From: Phycisphaerae bacterium | GTDB lineage: Bacteria; Planctomycetota; Phycisphaerae; Phycisphaerales; SM1A02 | Length of the DNA: 33,287 nt | Assembly: GCA_002700845.1 (NCBI GenBank) | Contig: PAFA01000025.1 | Coordinates: 1 to 33,287 of the forward strand | Direction of reading: 5' to 3' | Shown here: one piece after another, positions 24,663 through 31,915 of the stretch | Position numbering within the stretch: position 1 is the first letter of the stretch | How the letters are laid out: each line of letters starts with the position of its first letter | Translations under genes and position numbers: made by a program | The notes under the pieces: model-generated | What the model was told of the DNA's origin: nothing | What the model saw: only the letters and a program-made list of their open reading frames with translations | Databases searched by the model: none

Positions 24663-25154
24663 ATGGTTCGCTCGAAACAATGCTTCGTTGCCTTTTCTCT
24701 TCTGCTCTTGGCCACTCTTTCGGCTTGTACTCCATGGGCCACCTGGCCCCGGATTCCGGGATCGCCTTCATTGAGCACCCCGACCTATCACCCAATCCCT
24801 CGACTTTGCGTCCTTTCTATTGGCGCAATTCGAGAAGAGTTGGGAGATGAGTCGCCACTGGTGATCAATCTGTTGCAAGGTCTGGACGAGAAGGAAGCAG
24901 CAGAGTTCATGACCAGCTTTCCAGGAGCGACAACACTTACTCAGGCGGGCTCTGCCTATCACTTGATGTCTGTCAGTGTCAGGGTGGTTGAGGCTCGTGT
25001 CGAAATCCTGGTGCCCACTGAAACTGGCCGTTGTGATCTATGGGTGGTGGAACTGAGTCAACAGATTAAGAACTGGAAAATTGAAGATGTGCGCCGGTTC
25101 CGCGTTCAGCGTCCAGCTCCTGCTCCACGAGTTCCTTACGCGGTTGAGCAGTAA
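24663..25154 (+). CDS. Small lipoprotein, unknown function
   Basis: A 163-residue lipoprotein: signal peptide with hydrophobic core AFSLLLLATLSAC (lipobox LSAC, Cys 22), a Pro/Ser/Thr-rich stretch, then a mixed alpha/beta domain of about 110 residues that includes LCVLSIGAIREELGDESPLV and ISVRVVEARVEILVP-type strands (the latter reads SVSVRVVEARVEILVPTE). No family is recognised. It starts 40 bp from the divergent TPR lipoprotein gene, so the two may share a promoter region and act in the same envelope process; that is inference. Confidence 0.78.
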   Translation: MVRSKQCFVAFSLLLLATLSACTPWATWPRIPGSPSLSTPTYHPIPRLCVLSIGAIREELGDESPLVINLLQGLDEKEAAEFMTSFPGATTLTQAGSAYHLMSVSVRVVEARVEILVPTETGRCDLWVVELSQQIKNWKIEDVRRFRVQRPAPAPRVPYAVEQ

Positions 25155-25269
25155 GTCGCACCAAGAACTTTCCGGTTGTGCCGGATGATCTGATTGCCCA
25201 GTTGATCTTGAACGCATCAAGCGAAGGTGCCCGGTAAAAAATCCGATGGGTCAAGTGGAGCTTTTCACC

Positions 25270-25437
25270 ATGACCAAGACCACGACTCGCCATTCAGTTG
25301 ACACGTTTCAAAACACTTTTGGACAACAAGTCATGTCGTTGTTGAAGCAAACACAATTGGCCCAGGTCAATATTCAAGCTGCGTCAAGTCGATTGGGACG
25401 CGTCCAGTACACCCTTCGACGACGAAAGTCATCGTAA
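25270..25437 (+). CDS. Small basic protein, hypothetical
   Basis: A 55-residue ORF from ATG 25270, chosen over ATG 25246 because GGAG lies 9 bases upstream. The product is Gln/Ser/Thr-rich with a helical centre (QQVMSLLKQTQLAQVN) and a strongly basic end (LRRRKSS). It fits neatly between the small lipoprotein and the convergent gene, which it overlaps by 9 bases. No family is recognised. It could be a real small protein or a chance ORF. Confidence 0.45.
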   Translation: MTKTTTRHSVDTFQNTFGQQVMSLLKQTQLAQVNIQAASSRLGRVQYTLRRRKSS

Positions 25438-25941
25438 AGAAGCAGTTTGGATCCACCGGCTGGTCGCCCTTCGCCGGTAGCCCTCATCAATTAACCATCG
25501 ATCGGCACTTGGGTTTTCTGAACCCCACATGTTCCGAAAAGGGGTCAACGGAAATGTCGGGTTCATTGCGTCGGGACTCTTTTGTCTTCGATCTTGGGAC
25601 GGGACCCTATCGGTTGAAAAACCCAACGCCTTTTCAAGGTTTTGAAACCCAATAAACCAACGTGTTCCGGGTGGAACCTGGTCTAAGCCGGCAGCATTTT
25701 TCCCAATACCCCTTGGGTATAAAGCAAAAAGTGAGCCTTGTTGACGGATAAACCATGTCGATCCCTTGGCATCCTCGACACGTTGTGCCACCCCAAGACT
25801 GTCTGTAGACCGAAGATCTACGCCACGCGTTAACAAATCAAGTTGCAAAGGCGAAATGTCGGTGCCTGGAGCCACTCTCGATTGCCCCTGTGCTTTGTGG
25901 GTCAATAAGCACACAGTGAGCATCGTGAGGAGCTTGATCAT
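25429..25941 (-). CDS. Exported protein, hypothetical
   Basis: A 170-residue protein with a signal peptide (MIKLLTMLTVCLLTHKAQG, cleavage near residue 19). The mature part has a short domain around STWFIRQQGSLFALYPRGIG and TRWFIGFQNLEKALGF, and a basic Arg-rich tail. I do not recognise it. Its ATG overlaps the stop codon of the Nudix regulator (ATGA, 25938-25941), so the two are made together. That links an exported protein to a nucleotide-sensing regulator, but no pathway is evident. Confidence 0.78.
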   Translation of the reverse strand: MIKLLTMLTVCLLTHKAQGQSRVAPGTDISPLQLDLLTRGVDLRSTDSLGVAQRVEDAKGSTWFIRQQGSLFALYPRGIGKNAAGLDQVPPGTRWFIGFQNLEKALGFSTDRVPSQDRRQKSPDAMNPTFPLTPFRNMWGSENPSADRWLIDEGYRRRATSRWIQTASLR

Positions 25942-26948
25942 TTCTTCTCACCAGAATCAAGGAATCTTCGAAGTTGTTTTGAATCAAGCCGGTACAACTC
26001 GGCCGGTCGACCGCGGCCCTCAGATCGGGTCTCCCTCAAATCAGCCAACGCGCCAAATGAAATCAGTTCCGAGATTCGGCGCCGGAAATTACCTCGATCG
26101 ATGGTTTCGTCAAGCATCAGTTCAAAGAATTGACGGAGTTCAGGCAGGGTGAATGTCTTTGGGAGCAACATCGCCAAAGGGTGTGGACGCTCTGCTGGTT
26201 TGCTGTCGGCCGCCATCAGTTCATAGAGCCTTCCAAGACGTTCTTTCGAATCAGAAGGATCTTCCACACCGCTTTCGATCGATTGCGTTTTTGGATTGAG
26301 ATCCAAACTGTCATCTGTTCTTGGAGCCATGTGGCACGCAAGATCTTGAGTCGGTTCAATGGTTTCTTCCATGATGCGCTGCATACGGCGTTGGAAGTGT
26401 CGTGCAACCGCACCTCCCCGGGCCAGATCGTCAATTCGTGATCGCAGGAGAGGCGGGGGGATGATGCGCCGAGTCAACGGGTCTTCAAGCACCCGCCGAA
26501 GCAATCGACCAATGCCAGCGGTTGCGATCTTGTCGTGATCGAATCCTAAATTTGGGAGATCTTCAATATCAAACCATTGGGCGTCGGCCGCATCAGTATC
26601 GGCTTGCAGGTGGTCGGCTTTGGGGTCGTCGCTAGGAACGACAGCCAGAAATGAAATGCTGATGATTGGCCCGCGCGGATCCCGTTTGGGTTCGGAGTAC
26701 ACCTTCATTTGTTCAAGGTGCAAGTGCCGGATGTCGAACCCGGTTTCCTCAACCATCTCTCGCGTTGCCGCCGCTGATACGGTTTCATCTGAACCAACAA
26801 ATCCTCCTGGCAACACCCATTGCCCTTGGAACGGGGGATATTTCCGTTGCACCAGCAAGATGTGCAGCCGGCCTTCAACCAAACGGAACGTTGTGATGTC
26901 GACAGCCACAGGGCGGGTTGGGATAGGCGGGGCATCAGGGGTTCGCAT
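25938..26948 (-). CDS. Nudix-winged helix protein, NrtR-like regulator with enlarged linker
   Basis: A 336-residue protein with an N-terminal Nudix domain (about 14-145) and a C-terminal winged helix (about 255-320), the layout of NrtR, a repressor of NAD metabolism that senses ADP-ribose-type ligands. The Nudix box GFVGSDETVSAAATREMVEETGF is complete (residues 49-71), so catalysis is possible. The C-terminal part, KTFTLPELRQFFELML and RGNFRRRISELISFG with GRGRPAELYRL, matches the DNA-binding end of NrtR. Between them about 90 charged residues are inserted, making it about 100 residues longer than typical NrtR. No NAD gene is adjacent. An inverted repeat at 26990-27020 upstream may be its operator. 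Confidence 0.85.
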   Translation of the reverse strand: MRTPDAPPIPTRPVAVDITTFRLVEGRLHILLVQRKYPPFQGQWVLPGGFVGSDETVSAAATREMVEETGFDIRHLHLEQMKVYSEPKRDPRGPIISISFLAVVPSDDPKADHLQADTDAADAQWFDIEDLPNLGFDHDKIATAGIGRLLRRVLEDPLTRRIIPPPLLRSRIDDLARGGAVARHFQRRMQRIMEETIEPTQDLACHMAPRTDDSLDLNPKTQSIESGVEDPSDSKERLGRLYELMAADSKPAERPHPLAMLLPKTFTLPELRQFFELMLDETIDRGNFRRRISELISFGALADLRETRSEGRGRPAELYRLDSKQLRRFLDSGEKK

Positions 26949-26989
26949 GTGTTCAAGCTGACAGAAGTTCAGTTGTGCAGCAAGGTTAA

Positions 26990-27020
26990 AACGACTTTAA
27001 ATCAAGATATTAAAGTTGTT
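26990..27020. promoter_or_regulatory. Interrupted palindrome upstream of the NrtR-like gene
   Basis: AACGACTTTAA (26990-27000) and TTAAAGTTGTT (27010-27020) are inverted with one wobble and a 9-base spacer. It lies 42 bases upstream of the regulator's ATG and 87 bases before a strong promoter-like sequence on the plus strand. A dimeric repressor site is a fair guess; no consensus comparison was possible. Confidence 0.4.
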
Positions 27021-27106
27021 CAACATAGAATAGGGTCTGTCAAAAAAACCACTAAACAGAGTTTAAAACACAGAAAAAGCCCTTTTTTAGCGTATTTAAG
27101 GATTTT

Positions 27107-27135
27107 TTGACAAAAAGTATTGCACCCAAGATTAT
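27107..27135 (+). promoter_or_regulatory. Sigma-70-type promoter candidate
   Basis: TTGACA (27107-27112) is followed after exactly 17 bases by GATTAT (27130-27135), in an AT-rich stretch. A second weaker pair, TTGCAC and TATATT (27142-27147), overlaps it. It points toward the vWA gene, about 390 bp away, and would give a long leader. Confidence 0.5.
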
Positions 27136-27249
27136 TTTGTGTATATTGGCACCTTATTCATCACTGGAAATGTTCTGAGCCACGGCAAACGTGCGAAGTT
27201 GCCCTGGCTTGGAGCCGAGTCCCGACCTCAGGTGTGCGGCGTATCTGCT

Positions 27250-27480
27250 TCACCATGTTGGCTTGGGCTGTTTGTCGGTCTCACCGACGAACTTTGGCTT
27301 GGGTGTGTTTGTCCAGGCGTTTGGATCATTGGCTTCTTTCGAATTCTTGGGCACGTCCCAAAGAAATCGTTCTGCCTGGGAGTGCCCCATTTGATCCCAA
27401 TGTCCTTTGGCAAATAGGTCTGCATTTTGAAGTGCTGAAGAGATGGTTTTCATCGCCAAAGGCGGTGGGGGCTGTCGCAT
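27250..27480 (-). CDS. Possible small hydrophilic protein in the gap before the vWA gene
   Basis: On the minus strand a 76-residue frame (or 67 from ATG 27453) has a balanced, protein-like composition: ALQNADLFAKGHWDQMGHS, then AERFLWDVPKNSKEANDPN, then a Lys/Pro-rich end KPKFVGETDKQPKPTW. The plus-strand frames over the same bases are rich in Trp and Cys and look spurious. No good Shine-Dalgarno sequence precedes either ATG and no family is recognised. An adjacent minus-strand frame (27326-27553) also begins protein-like, so a frameshifted longer gene is conceivable. Competing view: the region is the leader RNA of the vWA gene. Confidence 0.4.
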   Translation of the reverse strand: MRQPPPPLAMKTISSALQNADLFAKGHWDQMGHSQAERFLWDVPKNSKEANDPNAWTNTPKPKFVGETDKQPKPTW

Positions 27481-27485
27481 GGTCT

Positions 27486-27502
27486 GACCCCATCTTGGGG
27501 TC
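27486..27502 (+). terminator. Hairpin with short T-run just before the vWA gene
   Basis: GACCCCA (27486-27492) and TGGGGTC (27496-27502) form a 7-bp stem with loop TCT, then CAATTTTA. It sits 20 bases before the vWA ATG and immediately before its Shine-Dalgarno sequence (AGGAG, 27510-27514). It could stop a leader transcript (attenuation) or be a simple palindrome; the T-run is short. Confidence 0.4.
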
Positions 27503-27522
27503 CAATTTTAGGAGTTCATCCC

Positions 27523-29001
27523 ATGTCTGATTCATCTTCTGCATCCAATTCATTTTCCATCAGTGCTCAAGTCACTTCTTGGCCATTGTCCCAAGAGCGT
27601 CCAATGGCTTCCGTCGTGGTTGATTTGAAAGCCCCTGAATTTCCAACCGACAAATCTCGACCTGGTCTTGATGTCACCTTTGTTATCGACCGTTCGGGTT
27701 CTATGAGTGGTGGTCCACTTCGAGCCGCCACGGGGGCTGTGGCCGACGTCCTGGAGACCTTGCCAAAAGGCGATCGCTCCGGTGTGGTCTTGTTCGATTC
27801 ATCAGTTGAAACCATGCTTGACGCCACCAATGGTGGGGAGTCTGAAGCTCGAAAAACAACCGCGGACCTGCTTCGACAGGTTCAAACTGGCGGTTCAACA
27901 TTTCTTAGCGGTGGTTGGAACGCCGGGGCCAACCAGTTGTCCCAACTGGCTACAGGTCCCGAGGCGCAAGGTCGGGTACGGCAAGTCATCCTCCTGACCG
28001 ACGGCCATGGCAACCATGGAGAAATCAACCCGGAGCAGTTGCATGCTCATGCAGATCATGCCCTCAAACAAGGAGTTCAAACCAGCTGCATCGGTGTTGG
28101 TGACCACTACATGCCGTTGCAAGTTCAAGCATTGGCCGACGGGGGGGCAGGACGCTTGCATCATGCCACCGACAAACATGAGTTGGTTCAAGCTCTCCTT
28201 GAAGAAGTTCAATCTGCTGGACACATGATGCTTTCTCAGGGCACTTTGGTGGTTGAGATCCCAGACGGTCTGCGGGTGGAATGCCACGGTGTGAATGGAT
28301 TGCATCATCGACCTGGTGCTCTTGAAATCCCCGTTGGCGGCATGTTGGCCGGCGCAACACGAACCATTGCGCTGTTCGTGAGCCGGTCCAATTCCGACTC
28401 TTCTTCGGAAAAAGACAACCTTCCGAGCGCTTTGAAGATGCAATGGAAGGGTAAGCCGGTCCACGAAGATCAGGAATCACTCGATATTTCCCATAAACTC
28501 GAGTTGCAAGAGCAACCATTGAATCTGTCGTTGGTGGAGCAAGCCGCAAAAATGTGGTTCAGTGGAATGGTAAATCATTACGCCAGCCACGAACATGTTC
28601 GGTTTAACGTTGAAGCGTTCGATCGAATGATGTCTGTGTTTCATAAATTTGTGGCGGGATCTGACCAAGGTGAATCTCTCCAAAGAGACCTTTTGATGAT
28701 GAAGGAGCGTTTGCAGTACGGCTGGGCTTCATCCTCTCGGCGTGAAATTGCGGCCATGTCGAGAAAAAACTTTCGGAATGAGTATGACGTCCGGCTTGCC
28801 AAGATGAGCATGGCCTCGATGCTTCATGATGCTGATGATTCCATGTACTACAACAAGCGTGTTCGCCATCTTGAATCTCAGCTTGCTCGGGTCAACCAGA
28901 AGATCTTGCAAGCCAAGCCATCTGAACGTGCCCAACTGAACAAGGAACAATCCCGCCTGGTTGACATGATTGAAATATCGAAATCAAAATTCCGCCGCTG
29001 A
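27523..29001 (+). CDS. von Willebrand factor A domain protein, cytoplasmic-looking
   Basis: A 492-residue protein without a signal peptide or membrane helix. The vWA domain (about 48-230) carries an intact MIDAS metal site: DRSGSMSGG (Asp56, Ser58, Ser60), Thr126 in GGSTFLSGG and Asp160 in ILLTDGHGN. A beta-rich middle (about 240-345) follows, then a helical C-terminal region with KMWFSGMVNHYASHEHVRF and a terminal coiled coil (about 448-485) rich in Arg/Gln/Lys. TAGGAG is 8 bases before the ATG. vWA proteins of this type are often partners of ATPases or scaffold complexes, but no MoxR-like ATPase is adjacent. It may have a long leader, and a strong terminator follows. Confidence 0.88.
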   Translation: MSDSSSASNSFSISAQVTSWPLSQERPMASVVVDLKAPEFPTDKSRPGLDVTFVIDRSGSMSGGPLRAATGAVADVLETLPKGDRSGVVLFDSSVETMLDATNGGESEARKTTADLLRQVQTGGSTFLSGGWNAGANQLSQLATGPEAQGRVRQVILLTDGHGNHGEINPEQLHAHADHALKQGVQTSCIGVGDHYMPLQVQALADGGAGRLHHATDKHELVQALLEEVQSAGHMMLSQGTLVVEIPDGLRVECHGVNGLHHRPGALEIPVGGMLAGATRTIALFVSRSNSDSSSEKDNLPSALKMQWKGKPVHEDQESLDISHKLELQEQPLNLSLVEQAAKMWFSGMVNHYASHEHVRFNVEAFDRMMSVFHKFVAGSDQGESLQRDLLMMKERLQYGWASSSRREIAAMSRKNFRNEYDVRLAKMSMASMLHDADDSMYYNKRVRHLESQLARVNQKILQAKPSERAQLNKEQSRLVDMIEISKSKFRR

Positions 29002-29035
29002 TTTATGGCCGGGTGTGCCCCGCATTAAAGACAAG

Positions 29036-29055
29036 CCAACCCATGGATGGGTTGG
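29036..29055 (+). repeat. Near-perfect hairpin after the vWA gene
   Basis: CCAACCCAT (29036-29044) and ATGGGTTGG (29047-29055) pair over 9 bp with a 2-base centre. It stands 35 bases after the vWA stop and just before the terminator, a tandem-hairpin arrangement. Confidence 0.65.
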
Positions 29056-29063
29056 ACTCCAAC

Positions 29064-29099
29064 CGGCCCCGGTCTTCGGACTGGGGCCGATTTTCGTTT
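29064..29099 (+). terminator. Strong factor-independent terminator
   Basis: An 11-bp stem (29064-29074 with 29079-29089, mostly G-C) closed by a UUCG tetraloop, followed by ATTTTCGTTT. It lies about 60 bases after the vWA stop and is the clearest intrinsic terminator in the window. Confidence 0.88.
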
Positions 29100-29115
29100 G
29101 GGCTGAGTCGCTCGA

Positions 29116-29502
29116 TCAGTCCGGGAGCGCTTCTTGAGCAAGTCGTTGAAGGACAGGTTCATCTCCAGGCGGCATTTTGAAATCATGCAGCTCTTTGGGC
29201 CAGACCCACCGAAGCTCTTGGTGGTACAAAGCTTCGGGCGTTTCTGAGATGGTTACTTCAAAAAAATGAAGTTTGAATCGAGGGTCAATGGTGATTATTT
29301 CAGCTTCGGCCTTGAGCACTCCTCGCACTCCAAGCTCCTCCTCAACCTCTCGTATGACTGCTTGCCGTGGTAACTCACCAGGTTCAACGCCCCCACCGGG
29401 AAACTCCCAGTACCCAGGCAAAGACCCTTCCTCTTGGCGCTGACCAATCAGGATCTGACCAACATCATTTTGAATAATCGCACAGGCAACACTCTTTGTC
29501 AT
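29116..29502 (-). CDS. MutT-type Nudix hydrolase (8-oxo-dGTP diphosphatase-like)
   Basis: From ATG 29502 the product is 128 residues. The Nudix box GGVEPGELPRQAVIREVEEELGV is complete, preceded by GYWEFPGGG, the usual MutT lead-in, and it ends with a region containing LHHEL-like pairs and EPVLQRLAQE. MutT-type enzymes clear 8-oxo-dGTP, but related Nudix proteins have other substrates. The frame is open further upstream (ATG 29556), which would add 18 unlikely residues; no good Shine-Dalgarno sequence decides the start. It is on the minus strand, facing the vWA gene across the terminator, and 138 bp downstream of the NTF2-like gene. Confidence 0.85.
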   Translation of the reverse strand: MTKSVACAIIQNDVGQILIGQRQEEGSLPGYWEFPGGGVEPGELPRQAVIREVEEELGVRGVLKAEAEIITIDPRFKLHFFEVTISETPEALYHQELRWVWPKELHDFKMPPGDEPVLQRLAQEALPD

Positions 29503-29640
29503 GGCCGACAAGGCTAGTTGATTTTTCTGCTGATGTGAGGCGTATTCACAGAACATGGCCACCCAAGAAGAACGGAGAATTTTTGAATAAATAAAGCCGC
29601 ACCCGGTGAGCCACTCGTACTGGGAGAACCTGTTGAATCA

Positions 29641-30108
29641 TCAGGACCCTGGGAAAGGGACGTGAGAATCGTGCAGGACGATCTTTAAGGCGCCATTGCG
29701 GTCGCGGGTGTAGCCAAACGAATATTCGACTTTCACCACATCGCTGCCATCGTGTGGTGTGAAGTAATAATTCCCCATCGCAAGACCCACGTTGTCAACA
29801 ATGGTGGTTCCGATGTTTTCCCACTGAACATCAACCCATGGTTTGATGGCGAACCCATGGTCTTCCGGAAAATTGTCGTTGCCACCAACGAAGTAAGACA
29901 GCGCGGCATCGAAGTCGAGCCGGAATTGTTTGAGTGAGGCCAACGTAGGTTTGAACAGAACTTTGCCTTCTTGGTAGTTGTAGAAAGTCTTGATGTGTTC
30001 GGCGGCGGCTAACTTGTAGTCTTGTTTTTCTAGAAACACCTGACCAATCTTGATGATGCCTTTTCCCCAGCCGTTCTGGGCCTCAAGGATTTGTTCTTCA
30101 GTGATCAT
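29641..30108 (-). CDS. NTF2-like fold protein
   Basis: A 155-residue soluble protein. The pattern of an N-terminal helix pair (EEQILEAQNGWGKGIIKIG, then a YKLAAAEHIKTFYNY stretch) followed by a curved beta sheet (VLFKPTLAS..., FAIKPWVDVQWENIG, DNVGLAMGNYYFTP, VVKVEYSFGYTRD, LKIVLHDSHVPF) resembles the NTF2/SnoaL-like superfamily, specifically the form seen in the CaM kinase II association domain. Such folds bind small ligands or drive oligomerisation; no catalytic residue can be assigned. AAGGA lies 9 bases before the ATG. The gap 30109-30264 upstream holds no gene; it probably contains the promoter. Confidence 0.75.
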   Translation of the reverse strand: MITEEQILEAQNGWGKGIIKIGQVFLEKQDYKLAAAEHIKTFYNYQEGKVLFKPTLASLKQFRLDFDAALSYFVGGNDNFPEDHGFAIKPWVDVQWENIGTTIVDNVGLAMGNYYFTPHDGSDVVKVEYSFGYTRDRNGALKIVLHDSHVPFPGS

Positions 30109-30264
30109 GTCGTGCGTTCCTTTGTTTGTGGTGCCAACGCAAGTCTTTCAAGCGGTTTTGGTTTTCAACCAAAGTACCCACACGGGTTCGCCTTGAAATT
30201 TTTAAAAATAAGGGCCTGATTTTATCCGTGGACCCGTCTGGTCGGATTCAAAGGGAAGTCCATT

Positions 30265-31104
30265 TCATTGAGTCGATTCAGTCTTGGACCGATTTTTTAG
30301 CCAGAGGTACGCCGGAAACGAGCCGAAGGCAGAACCCGCAAACCACGCGACGGTCGCCCCCCAAACTGCACCAAGCCATGGCATGGTGATGGCGCAGGTC
30401 AGGGCGTAAATCGAGACGGCGACCGAACCAAGCATCATGGGCCCAGAAGCTCCAATAGGCACCGCTCGACCTTGGGACACCCAAGTGGCCAACATGCTGG
30501 TGAGGAAAATCGCTGGGAACACCGAAGCCATTCCGGCCGCGGTCATCCATCCCGCTCGTCCGAGCGCCACGCCGCACGCAATGGCAGTACCAGCACCGAC
30601 GCCCCGCAACAGCAGCACTCCAAAGCCAACTGAACGATTTCCTTTTGGGGCTGGTGGTGCGTCGCGACAAGCCCTGAGCCCCAGAACAACCGTGGCTACC
30701 AAAGCCAAAAACCCTACAACGGCATCTCGAATGATGTTTGGGGGCAGCGTGGAGCGGCCGATCACCAGGAGCAACGCGGACAACATCCAGAACCCCAGAG
30801 ACAAGCCAAGTGTTTCCAGCAATGCCGTGGGTCGATCCCCAGCGCGATTTGGCCAGATCCGCCAAACCCCAAGGAACGCGGCATTCAGCAACATCCCAAC
30901 CGGGATGGCCGACATTCCCACGGCAAATACATTCGGGGTGGGTTCAGCGTGATACAGCCCAATGGACGCTGGGACGACGGTAAGTGGCAAGGTCCCCAAG
31001 ATCCCCCCCAGCTGCCCACCTAGCCGCTCAATGGCAAGAGTGACCAGAATGGCGGCCAGGCAGGCCGCCAAACCAGGAATAAGGATGGGAAGCAGATCAT
31101 TCAT
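30265..31104 (-). CDS. Polytopic inner-membrane protein, unknown function
   Basis: From ATG 31104 the product is 279 residues, with about eight or nine hydrophobic segments, the first being LLPILIPGLAACLAAILVTL. Gly/Ala-rich pairs (GGQLGGILGTLPLTVVPASIG, then later GVGAGTAIACGVALGRAGW) suggest two related halves, as in small transporters. Charged loops hold ACRDAPPAPKGNR and the C-terminus is basic (KNRSKTES). I do not recognise the family or substrate. A GTG at 31119 could add five residues. It is divergent from the beta-barrel gene. Confidence 0.8.
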   Translation of the reverse strand: MNDLLPILIPGLAACLAAILVTLAIERLGGQLGGILGTLPLTVVPASIGLYHAEPTPNVFAVGMSAIPVGMLLNAAFLGVWRIWPNRAGDRPTALLETLGLSLGFWMLSALLLVIGRSTLPPNIIRDAVVGFLALVATVVLGLRACRDAPPAPKGNRSVGFGVLLLRGVGAGTAIACGVALGRAGWMTAAGMASVFPAIFLTSMLATWVSQGRAVPIGASGPMMLGSVAVSIYALTCAITMPWLGAVWGATVAWFAGSAFGSFPAYLWLKNRSKTESTQ

Positions 31105-31165
31105 TGACGAATTGCACACGGTAGGACCGATTCATGGGAGAAACCAAATTTGGAGATCGTTCAGC

Positions 31166-31915
31166 ATGTTTGTACTCCCACTTTCGATGGCATTGGCCGC
31201 AGATCAAAATTTTGACCCCGCAGGTGCTCAGTCGGCATTGACTGTGGGTGATGGCCGATACCAACTCGAGAGCACCATCATCGGCTGGAATCGGACCGGT
31301 GTCACGGGGCTGTCGGGTCGTTTGAAAAATTTGACCTTAGGGATCACCACCCTTCGTATTGGAGTTGATGACGATTTTGAATACCAAGTGGGTTTCAATG
31401 GGGTTGTCATCGACGACCAACGTCCGGGGCAAACAGAAGACGAAGACGGCATCAACGACACCATTGTTGCGGCCAAATGGAATTTGTGGGGTAAAGAAGG
31501 CTCTCCCACCGCTTTTGCGATTCGGGGTGCTTTGGGATTGCCAACATCTGATCTTCCCAGCGCGGGGAATGATGTTGACATCATGTTGAATGCCACTTGG
31601 CACCGTCGATATCGAAGTGGTCAACAATTGGAAGTTCGACTGGATTTGGGCAATCAGGACAACAACGGTAAGTTTGAAGAGACTGGTGGGATTGCGGTGA
31701 ATTGGTTTGAACCAACTTCATTTGGCGGATGGACCTTTGATTTGAACAACCAAGGTCTTCTTTTTGGCACCAACTATCAACCAACGGTGAGCATTGGGGC
31801 CGAAATCCAACTGGATGACGACACCGTGATTGATACCGGATTGCAACAGTTGTTTGATCAAGACAACGACGATGACACACTGGGTGCTTGGATTGGAATC
31901 ACTCGCCGTTTTTGA
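31166..31915 (+). CDS. Putative outer-membrane beta-barrel protein
   Basis: From ATG 31166 (GGAG 10 bases upstream) the product is 249 residues: a short signal peptide (MFVLPLSMALAA), then alternating beta strands such as GRYQLESTIIGW, LTLGITTLRIGV, FEYQVGFNGVVI, AFAIRGALGLPTS, LEVRLDLGNQ and TVSIGAEIQL, ending in IGITRRF with the C-terminal Phe that marks many outer-membrane proteins. The layout resembles the PF13557-type (phenol-degradation MetA) transporter-like barrels. A frame extending upstream to 30962 runs antisense through the membrane-protein gene and is rejected. Its 3' end overlaps the decarboxylase gene by 17 bases. Confidence 0.82.
   Translation: MFVLPLSMALAADQNFDPAGAQSALTVGDGRYQLESTIIGWNRTGVTGLSGRLKNLTLGITTLRIGVDDDFEYQVGFNGVVIDDQRPGQTEDEDGINDTIVAAKWNLWGKEGSPTAFAIRGALGLPTSDLPSAGNDVDIMLNATWHRRYRSGQQLEVRLDLGNQDNNGKFEETGGIAVNWFEPTSFGGWTFDLNNQGLLFGTNYQPTVSIGAEIQLDDDTVIDTGLQQLFDQDNDDDTLGAWIGITRRF

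Noticed and set aside
27142-27510. tmRNA, RNase P RNA or SRP RNA
   Set aside because: The length is near tmRNA or RNase P RNA, but none of the conserved sequence cores (tRNA-like ends, GAGGAAAGTCC-type core, SRP tetraloop region) is visible.
27120-27530. 136-residue plus-strand frame in the gap before the vWA gene
   Set aside because: Its start is a TTG and its composition is rich in Trp, Cys and His. It runs opposite the protein-like minus-strand frame and into the vWA start, so it is probably a mirror of other signals.
30962-31165. 68-residue N-terminal extension of the beta-barrel gene
   Set aside because: It runs antisense through the membrane-protein gene and lacks a signal peptide; ATG 31166 has a Shine-Dalgarno sequence and gives a signal peptide.
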